Positions 33,825-42,452 are shown, numbered from the stretch's first letter. The stretch: 64,000 nucleotides of DNA from Fibrella aquatilis (GCF_017353255.1 NZ_JAFMYU010000008.1:1-64000); one strand, 5' to 3'. Translations and numbers: made by a program. The notes: a model not told the origin generated them from the letters alone.

Positions 33825-35864
33825 TCAGCGCGTCTTTGGCTCGTCTTTGTTGCTGGCCGGGGTGGTTCCAGCTTTGGCCGCCGGGGCCAGGGAGTTGATC
33901 CAAGCGGCAATTTTCAGCGCGTCGGCTTTGGGTACCTGCGGCATGGGGGGCATCTCGGTGGCGTAGTCGGGCCAATTGGTGGGCTTGGGGTTGTAGATCA
34001 GCTCTACCAGCTGGTCGTTGGTATAGCCGCGCTTGGCCACTTCCTTGTAGGCCGGACCAACCTGCCGTTTGTCGGCGTTGTGGCAGGCCAGGCAGGTATT
34101 CTTGGTTAGCAGGCCGCGCACCTCTTCGTAGGTGGGGGCCTTGGCCATGCTTACGGCCTGACCCAGTTGCAGGGCCGACTTGGTCTTCGCGTTGGCTTTG
34201 GCCAGTTCCTGTTTGGTCATCGGCTTACTACCGCCCGCTTTAACGGGTGTGGCGGCGGTGCTGACGGGAACTGCCGTGGCCGAATTTCGGGTGCTCACGC
34301 CCGTCATGGCCAGCTTGTCGCCGTCGGGAATATTGTTGAGCGTGTAGTAGGCAACGGGGTGAACCAGCGAGTAGCTCCCGTCCTGCGACCGTATGCCGTC
34401 GATGGTGAGCTGATGGATGTAGTGCTGCCGGAGGTTGTCGACAATCACCCGCGCTTTCATCCCGTCGTTAGACAGCTTCACGCCCTTGATCGCGTGCTTT
34501 TCTTTGTTGATCGTGGGCGACCCATAGACGGGGTGGTACTTGTAGATGAAACTCTCTACTGAGTACGACGCCAGGTCTTCTGCCGAAATCTTGGACACGG
34601 GCTTCGTGAATTCTACCTCAAAGCCATCGGGCATGGCTTTTACGGTGCGCATCTCAAACGGTATGCCGTCGTTATACACCAGCCGTTGCAGGCCCTCGTT
34701 GGCATCACCAGCCGATCCCCAGCCCCGGTTAGTTTCGCCCACAAACAGCGACCCGTCGGGCGCGAACGCCAGCCGCATCACCCCCGACCGGAACCCCGAC
34801 CGGAACATGATGGAGGCACCCTGGTATTCACCTTTTACTTTCTCCATCATCACCCGCGAAATAATGCTCATGCCCTGATCGCCCACCAGCAGCTGCCCGG
34901 CAAACGGCCCGAACACGCCATCGGGTATTTTCACGATTTCGGAATTAGAGATACCCAGCACCCCGTGTGGCAAATAGACGGCGGGCGTCTGAATGTCGGG
35001 GAAGGTTTCTTTGACTTTATAGAGAATGTCGGGCGTTTCGTTCACCACGTTTTCGGGCTTGATCATCCGCCCGTTTTCGCCCCGTTTCTGCCTAATGTCG
35101 ATTTTGGCGTAGAACTGCTGCTCCGATAATTTAAGGGGTGAGTTGGGCATGCCCGTCCATTTCAAACCCGCCGGGTGGCCCGTGAAGGCTCCTTTCTTTA
35201 CGTGTACGACCCCACCCGAACCTTGCCAGTCGCCCTGATTGTCGGCGTAAAACAGTTCGCCGTCGATCATGCCGAGGCCCGCCGGTGAGCGCATTCCGGT
35301 GGCCCAGGGCTGCATTTGACCATTTTCCGAAATCTTCATCGTCCAGCCGCGCCAGGGCACCCGGCTTTCGCCCCGCCACCACTCTTCGTCGCCGAAGGCC
35401 ACGTTACCCGTCACGAAGAAGGTGCCGTCGGGGGCAATTTTTGGTCCGAAACTGTACTCGTGGTAATGCCCGGACAGGGGCCATGCGTAGACCGTTTCGA
35501 AGAGATCAGCCTTGCCGTCGTTGTTGGTGTCGGTTAGTTTGGTCAGCTCCCCGCGTTGCGCACAGTAGAGCGATCCGTCTTTCCAGGCCAGGCCCAGCAC
35601 CTCGTGCAGCCCCGACGCAAACTTGCGGAAGTAGGGTCGCTTGCTGGTGGGGTTCTGCACAATGAAGATATCACCGCGCCGGGTCGAAATGCCCAGGTCG
35701 CCGTTGGGTAGCATGGTCAGGCCACCTACTTCCAGCAGGGTGCCTTCCGGGGCCGACACTTTCGTGATTTTGAAGAAGTCTTCCTCCTTAGGCGACTCTT
35801 GTGCCTGCGCCAGCGATACCACCGAAAGGGCAGCGAGGAGGAGGGATTTTTGGATGAATTTCAT
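33825..35864 (-). CDS. Secreted beta-propeller protein with C-terminal cytochrome c domain
   Basis: A 679-residue exported protein. It has a signal peptide (to about residue 21, AQAQ), then a six-bladed-propeller-like region related to soluble glucose/sorbosone dehydrogenases (GGLTMLPNGDLGISTRRGDIF, then GLAWKDGSLYCAQRGELTKL). An intermediate domain follows, then a mono-haem cytochrome c (CLACH near residue 595, with a likely distal Met in EMPPMPQVP). It would oxidise a sugar or alcohol and pass electrons to periplasmic carriers; the exact substrate is unknown. Its ATG is one base from the stop of the upstream DUF1080/PA14 gene, so the two are co-translated. Confidence 0.82.
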   Translation of the reverse strand: MKFIQKSLLLAALSVVSLAQAQESPKEEDFFKITKVSAPEGTLLEVGGLTMLPNGDLGISTRRGDIFIVQNPTSKRPYFRKFASGLHEVLGLAWKDGSLYCAQRGELTKLTDTNNDGKADLFETVYAWPLSGHYHEYSFGPKIAPDGTFFVTGNVAFGDEEWWRGESRVPWRGWTMKISENGQMQPWATGMRSPAGLGMIDGELFYADNQGDWQGSGGVVHVKKGAFTGHPAGLKWTGMPNSPLKLSEQQFYAKIDIRQKRGENGRMIKPENVVNETPDILYKVKETFPDIQTPAVYLPHGVLGISNSEIVKIPDGVFGPFAGQLLVGDQGMSIISRVMMEKVKGEYQGASIMFRSGFRSGVMRLAFAPDGSLFVGETNRGWGSAGDANEGLQRLVYNDGIPFEMRTVKAMPDGFEVEFTKPVSKISAEDLASYSVESFIYKYHPVYGSPTINKEKHAIKGVKLSNDGMKARVIVDNLRQHYIHQLTIDGIRSQDGSYSLVHPVAYYTLNNIPDGDKLAMTGVSTRNSATAVPVSTAATPVKAGGSKPMTKQELAKANAKTKSALQLGQAVSMAKAPTYEEVRGLLTKNTCLACHNADKRQVGPAYKEVAKRGYTNDQLVELIYNPKPTNWPDYATEMPPMPQVPKADALKIAAWINSLAPAAKAGTTPASNKDEPKTR

Positions 35865-35865
35865 T

Positions 35866-37710
35866 TTAAAAGAGTATCGAATACGTGAGTTTGCTTGCTA
35901 CGGGTACAATCAGTTCCTGTCGGCCATTGCTGCCGTTGCGCACCTGCGCACCAGCGGCATTGTCGAGCTGGATGTAATAGGCCTTACCGTCAACGAGATA
36001 CATATTATTCGTCATAGCCTCAATGGTTTTGCCGTCGGCGAGACGGGCGTAAAGGCTGGTGCCGGGCTGGGTCACGGTCAGTTCGCGACGCAGGCCGTGG
36101 CCGTCGGGCAACACCCGGATCTGATCCTGTACAGCGGCGCTACCTACCAGATAGCGGAATGTAGGCCTTTCGGTATCGTCGAGGGCGTAGCCTTTGGGTC
36201 GGAACCCGCTGCCAGTGGTGTCGGTGGGCCAGGCTGCCCCAGCCGAGGCCAGCCGGGCCAGCGTCAGTTGTGGTTTCAGGCCCAGGTACTGCACCGCGCC
36301 CATGGGCCGCGACGAGCCGTCGCCCCGGTTTTCCCACATCGGCGTGGCGTTGAGAAACATACCCCGCCACACCTGCACCACCGAGCCATTGTCGGCATCG
36401 TAGGTGTAATGCACCTGTTCGGGGCTACCCACCGAAATGCCGTGGGTGACGCGGTAGGCCCGGCCGCGCTCGTTGCGGGCCAGGGGCAGGTCCATAAAGC
36501 TGCGCAGGAGGGTGTTGGTTTCGGCAGTCACCAGAATCGGGTCGGCCACTTCCTCGTCATCCAGGGCGGGAGTGAGCATAAACTGCCTGATGCCGGGACC
36601 CGACACCGCCAGTTGCAGGTTAGCCTTGCTCCATTCTACGTATTTGCTGTAGGTGGCCTGGAAAGGCAGGTCGCCTGCGGGTAGCGTTACTTTGCCCCGG
36701 TGGCTATTGTCCGACCATTTACTCAGTGGCTGGTTGTTGATAGTCAACTGCCCGGAGCCGCCCGCCGTATTCAGCGCGAAGGTGTATTCGCCGGGCTGCT
36801 CGATGTGGAGCTTACCCGTATACTGCACCACAAAATCGTTGGGCAGCCGGTTCACCCCCGACGTCAGAATAGGCGTAGTGCCTTTCGACTCCGGGGCCAT
36901 GCCACCAAACGAGGGTTCGTTTTTGTATTGCCCTTTATAGATCGAGTAGCTCAGGTCGGTGAGGCGGGGCTTGATCCCGTCGTAGGGCGTGTACTGGATA
37001 GTACGAAAAGCCACCGCACCGTGGTCGCCCTGAAGCATCAGCGGACCGCGGGCTTTTTCGTCCATAAACTGCGCAGACCGGGTCGGGCCAGTGACTTCCA
37101 CGTCTTCATGCAACACTACGCCGTTCAGTTCCACCCGCAGAAAACGGGCGTTGGCTGTTTTCTGGCCCGACGCATCGAACCGGGGGGCCTGAAACGAGAT
37201 CCGCAGGTGCTGCCAGAGACCGGGGGCCTTGCCTGCATTCTGCCGGGCGGGGTGGCCCTCGTAGCCTTTCTTACCGTCGGGCCGGGCGTCATCCCAACGT
37301 TCATAAATAGACCCCACGTCGGTCGTTTTCGGCGACGTAACCCCCCAGCTATCAAAGAGTTGTACTTCGTAGCGGCCCTGTAGGTAGATGCCCGAATTAG
37401 CGCCTTTGGCCACCATGAAATCCAGTTCCAGGTCGGCATCACCATGTTCGAGGGTGGTGAGCAGGTTATACTGCGAACCGTACTGCCCGGTAGGCTGGCA
37501 GACCAGCACACCCGTGCCGGGTTTGGTGGTCAGGCCATTGTTTTTGGCCAAATCAGCGTTGACATCAGCCGTAATTTTCCAGTTAGCTGGCACGGGCTGT
37601 CTGAATGCGCTGAGATCGTTGAGTGGTAGGGGAGTGCTTTGACCAAGGGCCAACAGGCTACTTAGCCAGCCCCCGGTAAGGAGCAAAACGCGTCGAGTGG
37701 ATTGATGCAT
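35866..37710 (-). CDS. Secreted DUF1080 + PA14-like protein
   Basis: About 614 residues, exported (signal peptide after MHQSTRRVLLLTGG). The first part (about 40-240) is a DUF1080 concanavalin-like domain with GANSGIYLQGRYEVQLFDS, WQHLRISFQAPRFD and GPLMLQGDHG. Next comes a PA14-like carbohydrate-binding region (QPGEYTFALNTAGGSGQLTI) and a long C-terminal beta-rich part. DUF1080 relatives have been described as 3-keto-disaccharide hydrolases. Paired with the propeller-cytochrome gene one base downstream, it suggests oxidation and cleavage of glycosides outside the inner membrane. The first Met at 37740 is possible but less likely. Confidence 0.8.
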   Translation of the reverse strand: MHQSTRRVLLLTGGWLSSLLALGQSTPLPLNDLSAFRQPVPANWKITADVNADLAKNNGLTTKPGTGVLVCQPTGQYGSQYNLLTTLEHGDADLELDFMVAKGANSGIYLQGRYEVQLFDSWGVTSPKTTDVGSIYERWDDARPDGKKGYEGHPARQNAGKAPGLWQHLRISFQAPRFDASGQKTANARFLRVELNGVVLHEDVEVTGPTRSAQFMDEKARGPLMLQGDHGAVAFRTIQYTPYDGIKPRLTDLSYSIYKGQYKNEPSFGGMAPESKGTTPILTSGVNRLPNDFVVQYTGKLHIEQPGEYTFALNTAGGSGQLTINNQPLSKWSDNSHRGKVTLPAGDLPFQATYSKYVEWSKANLQLAVSGPGIRQFMLTPALDDEEVADPILVTAETNTLLRSFMDLPLARNERGRAYRVTHGISVGSPEQVHYTYDADNGSVVQVWRGMFLNATPMWENRGDGSSRPMGAVQYLGLKPQLTLARLASAGAAWPTDTTGSGFRPKGYALDDTERPTFRYLVGSAAVQDQIRVLPDGHGLRRELTVTQPGTSLYARLADGKTIEAMTNNMYLVDGKAYYIQLDNAAGAQVRNGSNGRQELIVPVASKLTYSILF

Positions 37711-37808
37711 GAACGAAGTTGGTGAATGCAAAAAATACACTCAAAAGTACTGCATTTTAGGTATTTACGGCTGTATAGGTCACTTTGGGCTATTGAATGG
37801 GATAGATT

Positions 37809-37882
37809 GGATACTGGATATTGGACAGCGTCCAGCGTCTAGTATCCGATGTCCAATATCTAACGTCTAGCATCCAGCATCC
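37809..37882. repeat. Continuous heptad tract H12
   Basis: About ten successive 7-bp words without a spacer: GGATACT, GGATATT, GGACAGC, GTCCAGC, GTCTAGT, ATCCGAT, GTCCAAT, ATCTAAC, GTCTAGC, ATCCAGC. The first words are complementary to the later ones, so it folds on itself without a distinct loop. It lies between the divergent DUF1080 genes. Confidence 0.85.
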
Positions 37883-37934
37883 GCTACTGACAATTTTGCC
37901 TTTATCTTTGACCGCTATACGTTTACTCGTGCAC

Positions 37935-38714
37935 ATGAAAAAAATAACCTTACCCCTCGCATTAATTGCCTTGTCGGCGGGCCTGACAATGGCACAGGTT
38001 CAACCCAGTAAGCAGTCACCCGAATCGACCGAGATTTGGGAGCCAGTACCCCCCGTGGTCACGCCCGGCGTGTACTCGGCCAACACCGCCGGTACCACGC
38101 CACCCTCTGATGCTATTGTGCTTTTCGACGGTAAAAACGCCGATAATTGGGTGGCCAACAAAGGCTACAACCCCACCAACAGCACCGACCCGCTCCAGTG
38201 GCTGGTGAAAGACGGTGTGCTCTATTCGGGCAAAACATCGTCGGCGATGACCAAGCAGCAATTTGGCGACATGCAGCTGCACCTTGAGTTCCAGACGCCG
38301 CCCAAAGTAGAGGGCAACGGGCAGGGCCGGGGTAACAGCGGTGTCTTTTTACAGGGCCGTTATGAGGTGCAGGTGCTGGACAACTACGAAAACCCGACCT
38401 ACGTGAACGGCATGGTAGGTTCGGTCTATAAACAGGCGATTCCGCTGGCTAATCCTAGTCGCAAACCCGGCGAGTGGCAGAGCTACGATATCATTTACCT
38501 GGCCCCCCGGTTCAACAAAGCTGGTCTGATGATTGAACCCGGCTACGTGACGGTGCTGCTCAACGGCGTACTGGTGCAAAACCGCGCTGCCATCCGGGGC
38601 ACCACCGAATACATCGGTTACCCCAAAGTACAAGCCCACGGCAAAGGCCCACTCATCCTGCAAGACCACGGCAACCCAGTGGGCTTCAGAAATATCTGGG
38701 TGAGGGAAATTTAA
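37935..38714 (+). CDS. Secreted DUF1080 protein (3-keto-disaccharide hydrolase family)
   Basis: A 259-residue exported single-domain protein. It has a signal peptide (MKKITLPLALIALSAGLTMAQ), then IVLFDGKNADNWVA, WLVKDGVLYSGK, GNSGVFLQGRYEVQVLDNYEN and GPLILQDHGNPVGFRNIWVRE, which cover the whole DUF1080 pattern. Characterised relatives cleave 3-keto-glycosides. It is divergent from the larger DUF1080/PA14 gene, so the two probably share a control region that is occupied by tract H12. Confidence 0.87.
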   Translation: MKKITLPLALIALSAGLTMAQVQPSKQSPESTEIWEPVPPVVTPGVYSANTAGTTPPSDAIVLFDGKNADNWVANKGYNPTNSTDPLQWLVKDGVLYSGKTSSAMTKQQFGDMQLHLEFQTPPKVEGNGQGRGNSGVFLQGRYEVQVLDNYENPTYVNGMVGSVYKQAIPLANPSRKPGEWQSYDIIYLAPRFNKAGLMIEPGYVTVLLNGVLVQNRAAIRGTTEYIGYPKVQAHGKGPLILQDHGNPVGFRNIWVREI

Positions 38715-38718
38715 GAAC

Positions 38719-38816
38719 AGTCTTCTGTTTACCGTCTTCTGTTTTCTGTTGCTTCGCCAGCTTAGATTGTTTCTCTGGCGAAGCAACAGAAAACAGAAGA
38801 CGGTAAACAGAAGACT
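38719..38816. repeat. Heptad hairpin H13
   Basis: Arms 38719-38760 and 38775-38816 are perfect over 42 bp. Words are TTCTGTT, TACCGTC, TTCTGTT, TTCTGTT, then the inner stem GCTTCGCCAG. The loop is 14 bases. It ends 8 bases before the sixA start codon. Confidence 0.95.
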
Positions 38817-38824
38817 TCCGAAGG

Positions 38825-39328
38825 ATGAAACGTACCCTCTATATCGTGCGGCATGCCAAGGCTGAAGACCGGGCTGCTTTTATGAGCGATCATGACCGTG
38901 ACCTGGTGCCGGAAGGCATCATGGCATCGGCCCGGATGGGCCGTTATCTGCACGAACAGGGTGTGCAGGCAACTGTGCTAATCAGCAGTACTGCCAACCG
39001 CGCCCGCGACACCGCCAAGGTAATTGCCGAACAGTTGGCTATTGATCCTCAGTCTATTATACTCGACGAAAAACTGTTTGAAGGTGGCCCCAAAGCCTAT
39101 CTGGCGGCGGTCAACAGCCTGCCTGCCGACTGTGAATCGGCTATGATTTTTGGGCATAATCCCGATGTGTCGTACTTCGCCGAATACCTCACCCATCAGG
39201 ACGTAGGTTCTATGAGCAAGGGGAGTGTGGCGGCCATTACGTTCGACAATCTCAACTGGAGCGAGGTGTCGGGCCGAACGGGTTTTCTGGCGTTTTACGT
39301 TACGCCTAAAGAACTCCTGAAACAATGA
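38825..39328 (+). CDS. sixA: SixA-type phosphohistidine phosphatase
   Basis: A 167-residue histidine phosphatase. The catalytic RHAKAE (His9) is the form typical of SixA, and the second histidine is in IFGHNPDVSYF. SixA removes phosphate from phosphohistidines of signalling or PTS proteins; the partner here is unknown. It overlaps the next small gene by four bases (ATGA). Confidence 0.87.
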   Translation: MKRTLYIVRHAKAEDRAAFMSDHDRDLVPEGIMASARMGRYLHEQGVQATVLISSTANRARDTAKVIAEQLAIDPQSIILDEKLFEGGPKAYLAAVNSLPADCESAMIFGHNPDVSYFAEYLTHQDVGSMSKGSVAAITFDNLNWSEVSGRTGFLAFYVTPKELLKQ

Positions 39329-39522
39329 ACCGCAATAAGCGCATTTTCATCGGCGTCTTCCTGGCCTTTACGCTCATCGTGATCCTGCTCACCATCGACA
39401 TGGCGCGGCATACCACGGCCCCCTGGAACCGCAAAAAACAAGCCGGACGCGCCCTCCCCGGCAACCGCGTCGATGCCAAAACCATGCTTCTCGACACCAC
39501 AGGATTAGACTCGCTGAAGTGA
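39325..39522 (+). CDS. Small single-helix membrane protein
   Basis: 65 residues: one N-terminal helix (IFIGVFLAFTLIVILLTID) followed by a basic tail (HTTAPWNRKKQAGRALPGNR). The four-base overlap with sixA supports real translation. No function is recognised. Its final codons CTG AAG TGA lie inside hairpin H14 and are mirrored by the end of the convergent aminotransferase gene. Confidence 0.65.
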   Translation: MNRNKRIFIGVFLAFTLIVILLTIDMARHTTAPWNRKKQAGRALPGNRVDAKTMLLDTTGLDSLK

Positions 39523-39641
39523 TTTACGATGTACGAATTACGAATTACGATTTTTGCTGACCCGTCAGCCTGCTCTACAGCAAACACAGGCGTCAGCAAA
39601 AATCGTAATTCGTAATTCATACATCGTAAATCACTTCAGCG
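39512..39641. repeat. Heptad hairpin H14, symmetric with both gene ends
   Basis: Arms 39512-39561 and 39592-39641 (50 bp, one mismatch). Words are TTTACGA, TGTACGA, ATTACGA, ATTACGA, followed by inner stem TTTTTGCTGAC. Both convergent genes end with the same codons CTG AAG TGA, which belong to the arms. The loop is 30 bases. Confidence 0.96.
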
Positions 39642-40803
39642 CCTCCACCAACGCCTGCACGTCTTCTGGTGAGTTGTATACGTGGGGCGAGATGCGGATG
39701 GCACGGGCGCGGGCCGATACCGATACGTTCCGGGCCAAGAGGGCTTTGGTAATGGCCATCGGGTCGGCGTGGTCGGGTACCCAGACTCCCAGCAAGTGAT
39801 GACCCCGGCCCGATGCGGGTTCGATTCGGTACCCCAGCGATTCAAGTTCGGGCAGGGCATCGGCCATTAGGTTCTGGCAATAGGTCTGAACGCGTTCGGG
39901 TTGGTAGTCAAGCAGTTGGCGGAGGCTGGCTTCCAGCATGGGCATCTGCGTGAAGTTGCTCTGCTCACCCATATTGTAGCGATAGGCCCCCGGCCGGTAG
40001 GCGGGCTGGTACTCGGCTAGGCGGTGAAACTGGTTGCTGTCGAGGCGGTTCATCCAGGCTTCTTCCAGCGGAATACCCCCATCAAACGCTGGTCCGAAAC
40101 AGGCCACCCCCAGCGAATACGGCCCCATCAGCCACTTGTAGCCTGCGCATACCAGCGCGTCGGGACGGATGCGCGCCCAGTTGAAGGGCATGGCGCCAAT
40201 GCTCTGCGTGCCATCTACCGCCAGCCAGGCTCCCACGTCGCGGCACCGTTCGCCGATGGCTTCCAGATCGAATTTGGTGCCGTACATCCAGTGAATCATG
40301 GGCACCACCACCAGGGCCGTTTCGGAGGTTATCCGGGCCAGGATAGCTTCGTTCCAGGCGTCGGCGGCGGGCAGGGTAGCGGGCATGTCGACCGTAACGA
40401 TGGTCAGATCTTGTTCCTTGCTCACGCGGTCCCAGGCAAACACGTCGCTCGGAAATTCGCCGGTGGCCAGCACAATTGTTTGTCCCTTCCGGAAACCCGG
40501 TTTGCGGGGCAGGTTTTGCGCGACCACGGCCATACCGTAGGATATAGATGGAATGATGGCAATGCGCTCTGGGTCAGGCTGGTCGATAAGCTGCGCAAAC
40601 AGTTGCCGGACCAACACGCCGCCACTGAAAAAATCGTCGGGCACAAGGCCCATGGGGTTAAGCTGCCGCTGCACGGCGTCGATACCGGCCTGGGCCACGG
40701 CCCGACTCAGCGGTGCCCGCGTGGCGCAGTTGAGGTAATGTGCATCGGCCGGGTAGGGGTACTGGTCCCGTTGACATACCAGCAAGTTATTTTCTGCAAT
40801 CAT
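39631..40803 (-). CDS. Class V aminotransferase-fold PLP enzyme
   Basis: A 390-residue PLP enzyme of the cysteine desulfurase/kynureninase superfamily. The cofactor Asp-containing strand reads WLAVDGTQSIGAMP, and the Schiff-base Lys is in VCAGYKWLMGPYSLG. There is no nearby isc, suf or tryptophan-degradation gene, and the segment around the active site does not let me pick desulfurase, epimerase or lyase activity. Its end is embedded in hairpin H14. Confidence 0.82.
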   Translation of the reverse strand: MIAENNLLVCQRDQYPYPADAHYLNCATRAPLSRAVAQAGIDAVQRQLNPMGLVPDDFFSGGVLVRQLFAQLIDQPDPERIAIIPSISYGMAVVAQNLPRKPGFRKGQTIVLATGEFPSDVFAWDRVSKEQDLTIVTVDMPATLPAADAWNEAILARITSETALVVVPMIHWMYGTKFDLEAIGERCRDVGAWLAVDGTQSIGAMPFNWARIRPDALVCAGYKWLMGPYSLGVACFGPAFDGGIPLEEAWMNRLDSNQFHRLAEYQPAYRPGAYRYNMGEQSNFTQMPMLEASLRQLLDYQPERVQTYCQNLMADALPELESLGYRIEPASGRGHHLLGVWVPDHADPMAITKALLARNVSVSARARAIRISPHVYNSPEDVQALVEALK

Positions 40804-40834
40804 GCCCCTAAGCTACGGATTTGGCATAATTATA

Positions 40835-40875
40835 GTCTTCAGAAGACAGTAAACAGAAGACTGCCTTCTGAAGAC
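40835..40875. repeat. Short heptad hairpin H15
   Basis: Arms GTCTTCAGAAG and CTTCTGAAGAC (11 bp), with words CAGAAGA, CAGTAAA, CAGAAGA between. The words are the same type as in H13. It lies in the divergent gap before 40899. Confidence 0.7.
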
Positions 40876-40898
40876 TTCCCTCCAAAACAAACTCACCT

Positions 40899-41423
40899 AT
40901 GACCCTCCTCGGCATTGGCTCCCGCGTTATTCACCCCGACTTTGGCCACGGGGTAATTATCAACCTCAAAAGCAATGGCTACACCATCACCTTCATGGAT
41001 GAAGGCGTGAGAGTGCTCAAGTTTTCGGCTCCGCTGGAGATCATCGAAGCCATTGAACCCGACGGCGATTTGGTGAGCCTTTTCGATGTGGAGCAGGCCC
41101 TTTCCCGTGTACTTCAGAAGTGGGCCGACGTGACCGAGGTAGTACCCCTGGGCGATAAATGGAAGGGCGGCAAGCTCATCATGAAGCCCGGCCGCACCGA
41201 TCTGGCATCAAAAGAAATGCCCATCGATGCCTTCTTCCACAAGATCGTGATGGTCCGCGACCGGCTTCGTGTGCTCGAACAGCGCGTGAACGCCAGCGCC
41301 CTCGACGACGAAGAAAAGGTAAACATCCAGCAGTACATCACCCGCATCTACGGCAGCCTCACGTCCTTCAACGTGCTCTTCAAACAACCAGAGCAGGTAT
41401 TTGTAGGAGCGGGAGAGAATTGA
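40899..41423 (+). CDS. Conserved protein with a G-x-R-V-x-HP-x-FG N-terminal motif
   Basis: A 174-residue protein whose N terminus GSRVIHPDFGHGVI, followed by GYTITFMDEGVRVLKF, resembles a small KOW/SH3-like barrel. Such barrels occur at the ends of UvrD/PcrA-type helicases and in CarD-like RNA-polymerase-binding proteins. The rest is helical. This N-terminal motif suggests a nucleic-acid or polymerase contact, but no function is known to me. Its TGA stop is the tip of hairpin H16. Confidence 0.65.
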   Translation: MTLLGIGSRVIHPDFGHGVIINLKSNGYTITFMDEGVRVLKFSAPLEIIEAIEPDGDLVSLFDVEQALSRVLQKWADVTEVVPLGDKWKGGKLIMKPGRTDLASKEMPIDAFFHKIVMVRDRLRVLEQRVNASALDDEEKVNIQQYITRIYGSLTSFNVLFKQPEQVFVGAGEN

Positions 41424-41549
41424 TTTACGATGTACGAATTACGAATTACGATTTTTGCTGACGCATGGGGTTGCTCTACAGCAAAGGAGTGCCGCACCGG
41501 CGGACCGGTCAGCAAAAATCGTAATTCGTAATTCGTACATCGTAAATCA
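41421..41549. repeat. Heptad hairpin H16 (convergent), near copy of H14
   Basis: Arms 41421-41462 and 41508-41549 are perfect over 42 bp and have the same heptads as H14. The tips are exactly the TGA stops of both flanking genes (41421-41423 and 41547-41549). The loop carries CTCTACAGCAAA, also present in H14, and a 16-bp box. Confidence 0.97.
41492..41507 (+). repeat. 16-bp GC box, copy 4
   Basis: Exact CCGCACCGGCGGACCG in the loop of H16, replacing sequence that in H14 completes the inner stem (GGCGTCAGC). This is the clearest side-by-side comparison with and without the box. Confidence 0.75.
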
Positions 41550-42446
41550 CTTCCCTCTCGGGTGGAAATCCGTCAGCGTTTGGGTCAAATACGCTCTGTC
41601 CAGGTGGGTGTAGATCTCAGTGGTGGTGATCGATTCGTGGCCCAGCATCTGCTGTACGGCGCGGAGGTCGGCCCCACCTTCGATGAGGTGCGTGGCGAAG
41701 GAGTGCCGGAACGTGTGCGGGCTGATGGTTTTGCGAATGCCCGCCGCTAGGGCCAGCGTTTTAATGGTAGTAAAGACCGTGATGCGCGAAAGCTGCGTAC
41801 CCCGCCGGTTTAGAAACAGCGTGTCTTCGTCGCCTTTCTGAACGTCGTATTGGCTGCGGGTGTGGGCAATGTAGAGCGTGGTGTAATGGATGGCATCGCC
41901 CCCCACGGGCACCAGACGGGCCTTGTTGCCTTTGCCCAGCACCCGCACAAAGCCCGAATCGAAGTAGCAATCGGTCAGTTTCAGGTCCAGCAACTCCGAC
42001 ACCCGAAGGCCCGAACTGTAGAGCAACTCTAGGATAGCCCGGTCGCGCGGCCCCGCCGGTGAGGACAGGTCAATGGCGGCCAGCATCTGCTCGATTTCGG
42101 GGAAGCTCAGCGTATCGGGCAGTTTGCGGCCTAGCTTGGGGCCTTCAATATGCTGGGCGGGGTCGTGCTGAATCAGGTTTTCGAGCAGCAGGTATTTGAA
42201 GAACGCCTTCAGCCCCGACAGCATCCGCGCCTGACTGTGCGCCACCAGCCCCAGTTCGCCCAGGTGCTGCAAAAAGCCCGAAATATGGCCCTCGTGCACC
42301 TGCAACGGCCCCACGTCGGGGTGAATCCCCTCCAGGTATTGCCACAGGCTGTTTACATCGTGCAGATACGCCTCGATGGAATGTTCCGACAACGACCGCT
42401 CGAGCCGGAGGTAGTTCTTAAACGCGATACTATACCTTTGCCACAA
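41547..42446 (-). CDS. xerD: Site-specific tyrosine recombinase XerD
   Basis: A 299-residue tyrosine recombinase that would resolve chromosome dimers at dif with XerC. It has an N-terminal SAM-like core-binding domain and catalytic residues Arg in SGLRVSELL, Lys in GKGNKAR, HxxR in HTFRHSF, His in GHESI and the nucleophile Tyr in EIYTHLDR. It is divergent from aroQ, a pairing common in Bacteroidota, which supports a chromosomal XerD rather than an integrase. Confidence 0.93.
   Translation of the reverse strand: MWQRYSIAFKNYLRLERSLSEHSIEAYLHDVNSLWQYLEGIHPDVGPLQVHEGHISGFLQHLGELGLVAHSQARMLSGLKAFFKYLLLENLIQHDPAQHIEGPKLGRKLPDTLSFPEIEQMLAAIDLSSPAGPRDRAILELLYSSGLRVSELLDLKLTDCYFDSGFVRVLGKGNKARLVPVGGDAIHYTTLYIAHTRSQYDVQKGDEDTLFLNRRGTQLSRITVFTTIKTLALAAGIRKTISPHTFRHSFATHLIEGGADLRAVQQMLGHESITTTEIYTHLDRAYLTQTLTDFHPRGK
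42433..42440 (+). promoter_or_regulatory. Possible -7 box upstream of aroQ
   Basis: TACCTTTG matches TAnnTTTG and lies at the 5' edge of xerD, about 100 bp before the aroQ start. The -33 element is unclear. Confidence 0.25.
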
Positions 42447-42452
42447 GTTGGA

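Noticed and set aside
41547-42446. Integrase of a mobile island
   Set aside because: The XerD-type length, motifs and the divergent aroQ neighbour indicate the housekeeping recombinase.
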